NCBI RefSeq assembly: GCF_014646295.1
Contig: NZ_BMNE01000004.1
Span: forward strand, 759,970 to 823,969
DNA from: Nocardia rhizosphaerihabitans
Lineage (GTDB): Bacteria > Actinomycetota > Actinomycetes > Mycobacteriales > Mycobacteriaceae
Length of the DNA: 64,000 nucleotides
Direction: 5' to 3'
Shown here one piece after another: positions 57,388 to 64,000 of the stretch. A model generated the notes under the pieces. It worked only from the letters and a program-made list of their open reading frames with translations. It did not search any database and was not told the origin of the DNA. The position numbers and the translations under genes were made by a program. Position 1 is the first letter of the stretch; each line of letters opens with the position of its first letter.

Positions 57388-58503
57388 ATGTTCCAGATGT
57401 TGTTCGTCGGCGCCGTGCTCGGCCTCGTGCACTGGCTGTTGTACCGGCGTTTCGCGGTCGCGCCCGGTCTCGGGGTCGCCGCTCGGCGGGCCGTCGCGGT
57501 CGGGCTCGTGCTGCTGTGGATCCCGCCGTTCGTCGCGGCCGGCGCGGGAAACGCCTTCTCGCCGCAGCCTGTCCGGTCGATCGTCTTCCTGGGTGAGGTC
57601 TGGCTCGCGGTCCTGTTCTATCTGGGGATCGGGCTGATGGTTGCCGGGCTCGTGCTCCTTGCGGCCCGCCTGCTGAAGTACCAGGACCGGCGACGGCTGA
57701 TCCGGGGGCTGTCGGCGGTGGTGATCGTCGCCGCCGTCGGCACGGTCGCCTACGGCGTGGTCGAGGCGAACCGGTTGCGGGTGGTCGAGGCCGACCTCAC
57801 CTTCGCGCAGTTGCCGCGTCAGTTCGACGGGCTGCGCGTCGTGGTGGTCGCCGACATCCATGTCGGCGCCGCACGCGGCGCGGAATTCACCCGGCGGGTG
57901 GTCGAGCTGGTCAACGAGCAGCAGCCCGATGTCATCGTGCTGCCGGGGGATCTGCTCGACGGCGCGGTCGAACACGTCGCCGCCGACATCGACCCGCTGG
58001 CCGGATTGCGGTCCAAGTACGGGAAATTCGTCGTCGCGGGCAATCACGAAGGATATGTGAACCGGCCCGACAGCTGGCTCGACTACTACGACCGGTTGGG
58101 GCTCACCTCGCTGCGCAACAGTCGCGCCGCGGTGACGGTCGGGGACGCGTCCATCGACATCGCCGGGGTCTACGACTTCGCCGCCACCGATCCGGCGCCC
58201 GACGTCGCGGCCGCGCTGGCCGGGCGGGAGCAGGGCCGGCTCACCGTGCTCCTCGCCCACCAGCCGTTGCAGGGGACGGTGGCGAGCGAGCACGGCGTGC
58301 AGTTGCAGCTGTCCGGGCACACCCACGGCGGGCAGATGTGGCCGCTGATGTATCCGGCGAAGTGGATCAACGGCACCGTCGCGGGCCACAGCCGGGTAGG
58401 CGAGATGCAGATGTTCACGACCCGCGGTGTGGGTGCGTGGGGACCGCCGGTCCGGGTGGGCGCACCGCCCGATATCGCGGTGCTGACGCTGCGCGTGGGC
58501 TGA
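57388..58503 (+). CDS. Membrane-anchored calcineurin-like metallophosphoesterase (YkuE-like)
   Basis: 371 residues. Three or four membrane segments occupy residues ~1-130, then an extracytoplasmic phosphoesterase domain: VVVVADIHVGAARG (DxH), VIVLPGDLLDG (GD), VVAGNHEGY (GNH), LLAHQP, and LSGHTHGGQMWP (GHTH). All metal ligands are present. YaeI/YkuE-type enzymes act on lipid A precursors or other phospho-lipids; the substrate here is unknown. ATG 57388, or GTG 57382. Confidence 0.87.
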   Translation: MFQMLFVGAVLGLVHWLLYRRFAVAPGLGVAARRAVAVGLVLLWIPPFVAAGAGNAFSPQPVRSIVFLGEVWLAVLFYLGIGLMVAGLVLLAARLLKYQDRRRLIRGLSAVVIVAAVGTVAYGVVEANRLRVVEADLTFAQLPRQFDGLRVVVVADIHVGAARGAEFTRRVVELVNEQQPDVIVLPGDLLDGAVEHVAADIDPLAGLRSKYGKFVVAGNHEGYVNRPDSWLDYYDRLGLTSLRNSRAAVTVGDASIDIAGVYDFAATDPAPDVAAALAGREQGRLTVLLAHQPLQGTVASEHGVQLQLSGHTHGGQMWPLMYPAKWINGTVAGHSRVGEMQMFTTRGVGAWGPPVRVGAPPDIAVLTLRVG

Positions 58504-58519
58504 CGCGCCCTGCCGCGGC

Positions 58520-58864
58520 TCAGGCGGGGACGGCGGTCAGTCCCAGTGCGCCAGCGACGAATCGGTGGACGGAGGCCAGCCCGGCCGCCAGCGCCTCGTC
58601 CTCGCCGGGACGGCCCCAGCCGGTGACGGTCGCGGTGTCGTCGGGTCCGGGCGTCACGCCGATCTCGGCGACCAGCTCGGCGGTCGTGGGGACGCAGACC
58701 GCCCAGGAGAAGTGGGATTCGTCGGCCCATTGGGCCGCGCGGGTGGTCACGTAGTCGGGATCGGTGATGCCGCCGTCCGCCAGGGCAGGCCGGTCGTCGA
58801 TGCGCTCGTCTGCCCGCAGGGCTCGCAGGTACCAGGCGCCGGCGTTGATCTCGATCGGTTCCAC
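58520..58864 (-). CDS. Short GNAT-like protein, possibly truncated
   Basis: 114 residues from GTG 58864. PIEINAGAWYLRALRADERIDDRPALAD resembles the first third of GNAT acetyltransferases of the RimJ/RimL sort (INAGxxYLRxLRADxxxDD as short parts). Then WAVCVPTTAELVAEIGVTP fits beta strands 2-3, but the acetyl-CoA loop (Q/RxxGxG/A) is missing. It could be a small stand-alone protein or a fragment. It ends 16 bases from the convergent phosphoesterase gene. Confidence 0.5.
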   Translation of the reverse strand: MEPIEINAGAWYLRALRADERIDDRPALADGGITDPDYVTTRAAQWADESHFSWAVCVPTTAELVAEIGVTPGPDDTATVTGWGRPGEDEALAAGLASVHRFVAGALGLTAVPA

Positions 58865-59068
58865 GGTCAGCAGTGTATTTGGAGCGCTGGCGCGCTCGAG
58901 TTCGCGGCCCCTCCGGTCCCGTCGGTCAGGCACCGTTGCTTGCTCCTTCGTCGCCTACGCACCGGCACCTGACCGGCGGGACGGCCGCGAACCGCCGCTG
59001 ACGCGGCGGCCCCTCCTCGAGGTCGGGGCGTGCGTGGCCCGGATGGTGGGACTGCTGGCGTCGCCGGG

Positions 59069-60037
59069 TCAGGCCAGGCGGGGGGTGGTGCCGAGGAGGG
59101 TGTGGACCGCGGTGCGGCCGATGTCGAGGGCGCGGGTGAGCAGGTCGGTGTCGCGGGCGGCGCTGTCGATGGCGGGGGCGTCGGCGGGCGGGTGGACCTG
59201 CAGGACGCGGTCGCCGAGGCCGGCGAGGAAGCTGTCTTCGACGGCCTGCTGGCCGGGGCGCTGGGACCAGGCGCGGAAGGCGCCGGGGGCGATGGCACGC
59301 ATGTAGCCGCCGCCGACGATGCGGTGCAGCAGGGGTGCGGCCGGGCGGACTTCGTCGGTGCGGCGGGTGCGCAGGACCAGCGCGTGGGTGGTGCCCGCCG
59401 CGACGGCGGTGCGGATCGGGACGGTCTCGGACAGGCCGCCGTCGAAGTAGCTGCGGCCGCCGAGATCGACCGGGGGACCGGCGAGCAGGGGCAGGCCCGC
59501 GGAGGCGCGCAGCGCGGTCATCAGGGTGGTTTTGTCCACGATGTGCGGGCCGAGGTCCACCGAACGGCCGGTGCGGACGTCGGTCGCGATCGGGTGGAAG
59601 GTGGTGGGGTTGGCCAGGATCGCCGGGAAGTCCATCGGCTCGATGCCGTCGTAGACGTGGTGCACCAGATAGCGCAGATCGAAGACCGGGCGCCCGCGCA
59701 GGATCCGCACCGGATCGACCACCCGGCGCATGATCGTCGCGTCGGTCCAGGACCGCATGCCCGTCGCCGCGCGCCCGCACAGCAGCCACGCCCCGTTGAT
59801 CGCACCCGCCGACGTGCCGTACACGGCGTCGAACACCCCGGCCAGGCCGAGCTCCTCGAGCGCCTGCACCATGCCGCTGGAGTAGACACCGCGGCTGCCG
59901 CCACCCTCGATCACCAGCGCCAGGCGATTCCCGTCGCTACGGTTCCCGGCCTCACGTCGAGCCCGGATCACCTCGGCGACCGTGGCCGGACCCGGTGAAG
60001 CCGACGGGTCCTGATCGATGCGCGCACTGCTGGTCAC
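59069..60037 (-). CDS. Patatin-like phospholipase/acylhydrolase
   Basis: 322 residues from GTG 60037. Serine-Asp dyad: oxyanion loop VIEGGGSRGVYS, nucleophile elbow YGTSAGAINGA (GxSxG), and DGG in YFDGGLSETVPI. It probably cleaves acyl chains from phospholipids; cytoplasmic or membrane-associated. It lies downstream of accA3 on the same strand, past a terminator, so is likely separate. The 204-base gap to the GNAT-like gene holds nothing recognisable. Confidence 0.88.
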   Translation of the reverse strand: MTSSARIDQDPSASPGPATVAEVIRARREAGNRSDGNRLALVIEGGGSRGVYSSGMVQALEELGLAGVFDAVYGTSAGAINGAWLLCGRAATGMRSWTDATIMRRVVDPVRILRGRPVFDLRYLVHHVYDGIEPMDFPAILANPTTFHPIATDVRTGRSVDLGPHIVDKTTLMTALRASAGLPLLAGPPVDLGGRSYFDGGLSETVPIRTAVAAGTTHALVLRTRRTDEVRPAAPLLHRIVGGGYMRAIAPGAFRAWSQRPGQQAVEDSFLAGLGDRVLQVHPPADAPAIDSAARDTDLLTRALDIGRTAVHTLLGTTPRLA

Positions 60038-60134
60038 CCGACCCACGATACGACAGGGTGCCCGAGTCCGGCCTGGTCGGATGCATGATCTTCGCCGCCC
60101 GTTCACCGGGTCGCGGCGAATGTGTCGAAACGAC

Positions 60135-60168
60135 GACGGGCGCCGGTCGAGGTCGACCGGCGCCCGTC
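60135..60168 (-). terminator. Terminator after accA3
   Basis: A perfect 15-bp stem (60135-60149 with 60154-60168), loop AGGT, 13 bases past the accA3 stop on the minus strand. Confidence 0.82.
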
Positions 60169-60181
60169 TATGTCGTGCGTA

Positions 60182-61987
60182 CTACTTGATCTCCGCCAGG
60201 ACCGTGCCCTGGGTGATCGCGGCGCCCGCCTCGACGGCCAGCCCGGTGACGACACCGGCCTTGTGCGCGTTGACCGGGTTCTCCATCTTCATGGCCTCGA
60301 GCACCACGATCAGGTCGCCCGCCTCGACGGTCTGGCCCTCTTCGACCGCGACCTTCACGACGGTGCCCTGCATGGGCGCGGTGACCGCGTCACCGGAGGC
60401 CGCACCGGCACCAGCGCCGCCACGCTTACGCGCCTTCGGCTTCTTGCGGATGACGCCGGCGCCGTTACCGGCCGAACCGGCGGCACCGCCACCGAGGGTG
60501 AACTGACCGGGCAGCGACACCTCGACGCGACGGCCACCGACCTCGACGACGACCTTCTGCCGGGGCAGGTCCTCCTCGTCGTCCTCGGCGACGCCACCGG
60601 CCGTGTACGGCTCGACGGTGTTCTTCCACTCGGTTTCGATCCACTTGGTGTAGACGTCGAACTTCTCGCCGTCACCGATGAACGCCGGGTCCTCGACGAT
60701 CGCGCGGTGGAACGGGATGACCGTCGCCAGGCCCTCGACCTCGAACTCGGCCAGTGCGCGGCGGGCACGCTGCAGCGCCTGGTCGCGGTTCTCGCCGGTG
60801 ACGATCAGCTTGGCCAGCATCGAGTCGAACTGACCGCCGATGACGCTGCCCGCGACGACGCCGGAGTCGACACGCACGCCGGGGCCGGTGGGCTCGCGGT
60901 AGATGTTGACCGGGCCGGGGGCGGGCAGGAAGCCGCGACCGGCGTCCTCACCGTTGATCCGGAACTCGAAGGAGTGGCCACGCGGGGTGGGGTCTTCCTT
61001 GATCGAGAGCTCTTCGCCGTTGGCGATCGCGAACTGCTGACGCACCAGGTCGATGCCCGCGGTCTCCTCGGTGACCGGGTGCTCGACCTGCAGGCGGGTG
61101 TTCACCTCGAGGAAGGACACGGTCTCGCCCTGTACCAGGTACTCCACGGTGCCCGCGCCGTAGTAGCCGGCCTCGCGGCAGATGCGCTTGGCGGAGTCGT
61201 GGATCTTGGCGCGGACCTCGTCGGACAGGAACGGCGCAGGCGCCTCCTCGACGAGCTTCTGGAAGCGGCGCTGCAGCGAGCAGTCGCGGGTACCGGCCAC
61301 GACGACGTTGCCGTGCTGGTCGGCGATGACCTGGGCCTCGACGTGGCGGGCCTTGTCCAGGTACTGCTCGACGAAGCACTCGCCGCGGCCGAAGGCGGCG
61401 ATGGCCTCACGGGTCGCCGACTCGAACAGCTCGGGGATCTCCTCGATGGTGTGCGCGACCTTCATGCCGCGGCCACCGCCACCGAAAGCGGCCTTGATGG
61501 CCACCGGGACGCCGTACTCCTTGGCGAACGCGACGACCTCGTCGGCGTTCTTGACCGGGTCCTTGGTGCCCGCGGCCATCGGGGCCTGCGCGCGCTCGGC
61601 GATGTGGCGCGCGGTGACCTTGTCGCCCAGGTCGCGGATGGACTGCGGCGAGGGGCCGATCCAGATGAGCCCGGCGTCGAGGACGGCCTGGGCGAAGTCG
61701 GCGTTCTCGGAGAGGAAGCCGTAACCCGGGTGGATCGCGTCGGCGCCGGACTTGGCGGCGGCGTCGAGGATCTTGTCGAACACGAGGTACGACTCGGCCG
61801 AGGTCTGACCGCCGAGGGCGAACGCCTCATCGGCGAGCTTCACGAAGGGAGCGTCGGCATCGGGCTCGGCGTACACCGCGACGCTGGTGATCCCCGCGTC
61901 CTTGGCAGCCCGGATCACGCGGACCGCGATCTCGCCGCGGTTAGCTACGAGTACCTTCGTGATCCGTGCGCTGGCATGGCTGGGCAC
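60182..61987 (-). CDS. accA3: Acyl-CoA carboxylase alpha subunit: biotin carboxylase plus BCCP
   Basis: 601 residues. Biotin carboxylase domain (~5-455): KVLVANRGEIAVRVIRAAKD, ATP-grasp Gly loop KAAFGGGGRGM, EVNTRLQVEHPVTEE. The C-terminal biotinyl domain carries EAMKMENP with the biotinylated Lys. GTG 61987 has AGGAGG four bases upstream. It supplies carboxybiotin to beta subunits such as AccD5/AccD6 for malonyl- and methylmalonyl-CoA in mycolate and fatty acid synthesis; those subunits are outside this window. Same position as Rv3285 from memory. Confidence 0.96.
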   Translation of the reverse strand: MPSHASARITKVLVANRGEIAVRVIRAAKDAGITSVAVYAEPDADAPFVKLADEAFALGGQTSAESYLVFDKILDAAAKSGADAIHPGYGFLSENADFAQAVLDAGLIWIGPSPQSIRDLGDKVTARHIAERAQAPMAAGTKDPVKNADEVVAFAKEYGVPVAIKAAFGGGGRGMKVAHTIEEIPELFESATREAIAAFGRGECFVEQYLDKARHVEAQVIADQHGNVVVAGTRDCSLQRRFQKLVEEAPAPFLSDEVRAKIHDSAKRICREAGYYGAGTVEYLVQGETVSFLEVNTRLQVEHPVTEETAGIDLVRQQFAIANGEELSIKEDPTPRGHSFEFRINGEDAGRGFLPAPGPVNIYREPTGPGVRVDSGVVAGSVIGGQFDSMLAKLIVTGENRDQALQRARRALAEFEVEGLATVIPFHRAIVEDPAFIGDGEKFDVYTKWIETEWKNTVEPYTAGGVAEDDEEDLPRQKVVVEVGGRRVEVSLPGQFTLGGGAAGSAGNGAGVIRKKPKARKRGGAGAGAASGDAVTAPMQGTVVKVAVEEGQTVEAGDLIVVLEAMKMENPVNAHKAGVVTGLAVEAGAAITQGTVLAEIK

Positions 61988-62175
61988 TGAGCCTCCTGTG
62001 TGCAATCTTTGGTCGCTTCGGGGGACGGGTCGCCGTGTAGGCCCCGTGCCCGGTATCGACAACTTTCGTCTCGGGCGAGTGTAGGCAGTGTGCCAATTCG
62101 GCCCGAACTCGGCTAGCCCTACTGTCGAGTAGGTCGCAGGTCACACTACGCGGCACTCTGTGATGTGAACATGTT

Positions 62176-63081
62176 TCAAATGATTCGATTCGGAACACCC
62201 GGCTCGGTGCCCTGCGCGATCGGCAGCCGCACCGAGTTGCCCCATTCGATCCACGAGCCGTCGTAATTGCGCACCGACCTGCGGCCGAGCAGAAAGGTCA
62301 GAACGAACCAGGTGTGGCTGGAGCGCTCGCCGACCCGGCTGTAGACGACCAGGTCCTCGGCGGGCAGCGCGCCGTAGACCTCGTCGAGTTCGGCCCTGGA
62401 CCGGAAACGGCCGTCGCTGTTGCAGGCCTGCGTCCACGGAATGTTCACCGCGGTCGGCACGTGCCCGCCGCGCAGCGTGGCGTAATCCTGGTTGAGCGGC
62501 TTGTCCTCGAGCTCGCCCGAGTACTCCTGCTCCGAACGCACGTCGACCAGGGGGCCGCCGAGCCGGGCCAGCACCTCGTCGCGGAACGCGCGCGCCACGG
62601 TGTCGTCGCGCTCGACGTGGGGATAGTCGCCGGGGGACGGGTAGGGCAGGTCGAAGGTGGTGTCGCGTTCCTCGGAGATCCAGGCGTCGCGGCCGCCGTC
62701 GAGCAGGCGCACGTCCTCGTGCCCGAAAAGGGTGAAGATCCAGGCGGTATGCGCTGCCTGGGCATTGCCGCGATCGCCGTAGATCACCACGGTGTCCTCG
62801 CGCTGGATGCCCTTGGCGCGCATCAGCTCGGTGAAGCGGCGGCCGTCGACGTAGTCGCGGGTCACCGGGTCGCTCAGGTCGCCACGCCAATCGATTTTGA
62901 CCGCACCGGGGACATGGCCGATGTCATAGAGCAGGATGTCATCGTTCGACTCGATGATCTTCACACCGGGCACCCCGATGTTTGCGGACAACCATTCTGT
63001 GGTTACCAATCGATGCGGGACTGCGTAGGAACCGAAGGCGGGGTGCGGATCCGGGGCGACGGGCACGGTGTGGTCCTTCAC
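62176..63081 (-). CDS. sseA: Thiosulfate sulfurtransferase-like tandem rhodanese, with Ser at the catalytic Cys
   Basis: 301 residues, two rhodanese domains. The first is structural (LVTTEWLSANIGVPGVKII; VVIYGDRGNAQAAHTAW). The second should have the Cys loop; it reads VVYSRVGERSSHTW, where homologues have YCRxGERSSHTW. So the nucleophile (residue 248, codon AGC at 62338-62340) is Ser. The rest of the loop and YDGSWIEWG are intact. The enzyme normally transfers sulfur from thiosulfate to cyanide or thiols. It is divergent from a regulator gene across 138 bases. Confidence 0.88.
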   Translation of the reverse strand: MKDHTVPVAPDPHPAFGSYAVPHRLVTTEWLSANIGVPGVKIIESNDDILLYDIGHVPGAVKIDWRGDLSDPVTRDYVDGRRFTELMRAKGIQREDTVVIYGDRGNAQAAHTAWIFTLFGHEDVRLLDGGRDAWISEERDTTFDLPYPSPGDYPHVERDDTVARAFRDEVLARLGGPLVDVRSEQEYSGELEDKPLNQDYATLRGGHVPTAVNIPWTQACNSDGRFRSRAELDEVYGALPAEDLVVYSRVGERSSHTWFVLTFLLGRRSVRNYDGSWIEWGNSVRLPIAQGTEPGVPNRII

Positions 63082-63135
63082 GCGAGAGTATGGGCGGGTG
63101 CGACAGTGCGCTGAGGTCGCAGCCGATGGTATGTC

Positions 63136-63196
63136 TGTGTCGGCACATCACGAATCGACACAATGGTCGAATAAAGCGCAGAGCTGTCCGATAAAG
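63136..63196. promoter_or_regulatory. Operator-like repeats between sseA and the HTH regulator
   Basis: TGTGTCG (63136-63142) is inverted as CGACACA (63156-63162), 13 bases apart. Then GTCGAATAAAG (63166-63176) and GTCCGATAAAG (63186-63196) form a direct repeat with 9 of 11 identical bases, 20 bases start to start. Placement in the divergent promoter fits binding of the adjacent regulator. Confidence 0.55.
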
Positions 63197-63219
63197 TCTC
63201 TGGAGAGGAGGGGTGAGCT

Positions 63220-63993
63220 ATGTCCGATTCTTGGCCGCGGCGGCGACTGCTCGCGATCCTACGTGGCGCCACCGAGCCTCTCGACGCCCAGGAACTGGCC
63301 AGAATCACCGGACAGCATGTCACCACCGTCCGTTTCCACCTCGATGTGCTCACCCGCGAATCGCTGGTCCGCCAGTTCCAGCAGCCGCCGCGCGGCCGTG
63401 GACGCCCGCGGATCGGCTATCGCGCCGTGCAGCGCTCGGTGGGATACCAGGAACTCGCCCAGGTCCTCGCCGACCACCTCGGACCAGACCCGATCACCCG
63501 CTCCGCCGCCGCGGTCGCCGCGGGGCGCGCCTGGGGGGCACGGATGGACATCGGTACGCATCCGGTGGAGACGCTGGCCGATGCCAGGGACATCACCATG
63601 TCGCTGATGTCGGAGCTCGGGTTCGCGCCGGAGAAGGACCCGGTCGGGGAGACGGCCGAGCACGTGCAGATCAACCTCACCGCCTGCCCGCTGCGGGAAC
63701 TGGCCCGCTCGCACTCCGAAGTGGTGTGCGGGGTGCACATGGGGCTCATGCGGGAAGTGCTGGAGCGCAACGGCGCCCGCGGCCGGGTCGACGTGCGGCT
63801 GCATCCGTTCGTCGAGCCGGAACTGTGCACGGCCAGGCTGGAACTGACGCTGGGCGCGGAGAACTCCGCGCAGGCATCCGGAGCGCCCGTGACCGGCGAA
63901 CAGCCGGTGATCGCGCCGTCAGGCCCGCGAATCCCGCCACAGCTGCGTGACACCGACGCCGACGTCTTCGAGCAGCCTGCGCAACAGCGGTAG
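63220..63993 (+). CDS. ArsR/SufR-like HTH regulator, possible iron-sulfur sensor
   Basis: 257 residues. Winged HTH at ~5-75: RRRLLAILRGATEPLDAQELARITGQHVTTVRFHLDVLTRESLV in short pieces. The C-terminal domain holds three cysteines with spacing CX13CX32C (TACPLREL, VVCGVHMG, ELCTARLEL). SufR-type regulators bind an Fe-S cluster through similarly spaced Cys (CX12CX27C in the mycobacterial protein, from memory). ATG 63220 has GAGGAGGGG upstream. It is divergent from sseA, so may control sulfur transfer. The stop is at 63991-63993, just inside the window. Confidence 0.75.
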   Translation: MSDSWPRRRLLAILRGATEPLDAQELARITGQHVTTVRFHLDVLTRESLVRQFQQPPRGRGRPRIGYRAVQRSVGYQELAQVLADHLGPDPITRSAAAVAAGRAWGARMDIGTHPVETLADARDITMSLMSELGFAPEKDPVGETAEHVQINLTACPLRELARSHSEVVCGVHMGLMREVLERNGARGRVDVRLHPFVEPELCTARLELTLGAENSAQASGAPVTGEQPVIAPSGPRIPPQLRDTDADVFEQPAQQR

Positions 63994-64000
63994 CCCGATC

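Noticed and set aside
60122..61990. 622-codon open frame on the plus strand opposite accA3
   Set aside because: It is the antisense shadow of a clear biotin carboxylase; composition is Val/Gly/Asp-rich with no domain.
1..64000. CRISPR array or prophage
   Set aside because: No regularly spaced short repeats, cas-like genes, integrase or phage structural genes were seen.

Overview
The window is high-GC actinobacterial DNA and most likely comes from Nocardia or a close relative in the Mycobacteriales. Reasons: dense coding, frequent GTG/TTG starts, a CYP125-type steroid monooxygenase, type VII secretion-like small proteins, the lat/lrpA/pcd lysine catabolism trio, and a gene order that (from memory) follows the M. 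tuberculosis interval Rv3319 to Rv3283 read backwards: sdhBADC, cdd, deoA, add, an Rv3311-like gene, upp, pmmB, deoD, amiB1, amiA1, a small cyclotransferase, lpdA, glpD, nei, lhr, pcd/lrpA/lat, accA3, sseA. The other genes are accessory insertions into this backbone.

Layout. 1-1441: the 3' end of an IS200/IS605-type tnpB with its right-end hairpin, abutting a membrane-anchored barnase-like RNase and its barstar inhibitor. 1549-9154: a small secreted protein, a TetR/MpaB-like divergent pair with an operator, trpS, a YihY membrane protein, a D-Ala-D-Ala carboxypeptidase, and a DHA2 drug-efflux pump with a TetR regulator. 9155-16398: a SnoaL-like protein, phenylalanine hydroxylase behind a strong palindrome, a lone VapB-like antitoxin, RadC, a DUF1444-like protein, a TetR gene and a CYP125-like P450 behind a KstR-like box, and fructosamine kinase. 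16463-19859: succinate dehydrogenase operon. 20150-23229 and 26868-29778: pyrimidine and purine nucleoside salvage (cdd, deoA, add, upp, a phosphohexomutase probably acting on pentose or hexose phosphates, deoD). 23299-26723: a five-gene minus-strand run with an EspC-like protein, an NlpC/P60 hydrolase and a YbaB-like protein. 29895-42645: an enoyl-CoA isomerase-like gene, two M20 amidohydrolases, a cyclotransferase, lpdA, two proline-rich envelope proteins, an aminotransferase, a TetR/old-yellow-enzyme pair and glpK. 42812-51648: glpD, a metallo-beta-lactamase-fold protein with a TetR gene, nei and lhr. 51759-63993: a degenerate phosphoglycerate-mutase-fold protein, initiator tRNA, lysine catabolism, a lipoprotein beta-propeller, a metallophosphoesterase, a patatin, accA3, sseA and a divergent regulator with a SufR-like cysteine pattern.

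The most unusual signal is a dispersed repeat of about 110 bases in three same-orientation copies (about 20581, 33148 and 55961). Each lies directly behind the stop of a plus-strand gene. One copy supplies the start codon and first ~36 codons of deoA; another supplies the stop codon of lat. Other oddities are a rhodanese (SseA) with Ser in place of the catalytic Cys, an LpdA homologue with a CX4C pair but no catalytic His, and a histidine-phosphatase-fold protein without the RHG arginine.

There is no rRNA, CRISPR array or prophage. No stretch over 300 bases lacks a gene or described element. Function calls are by motif recognition and memory of families; no searches were run.
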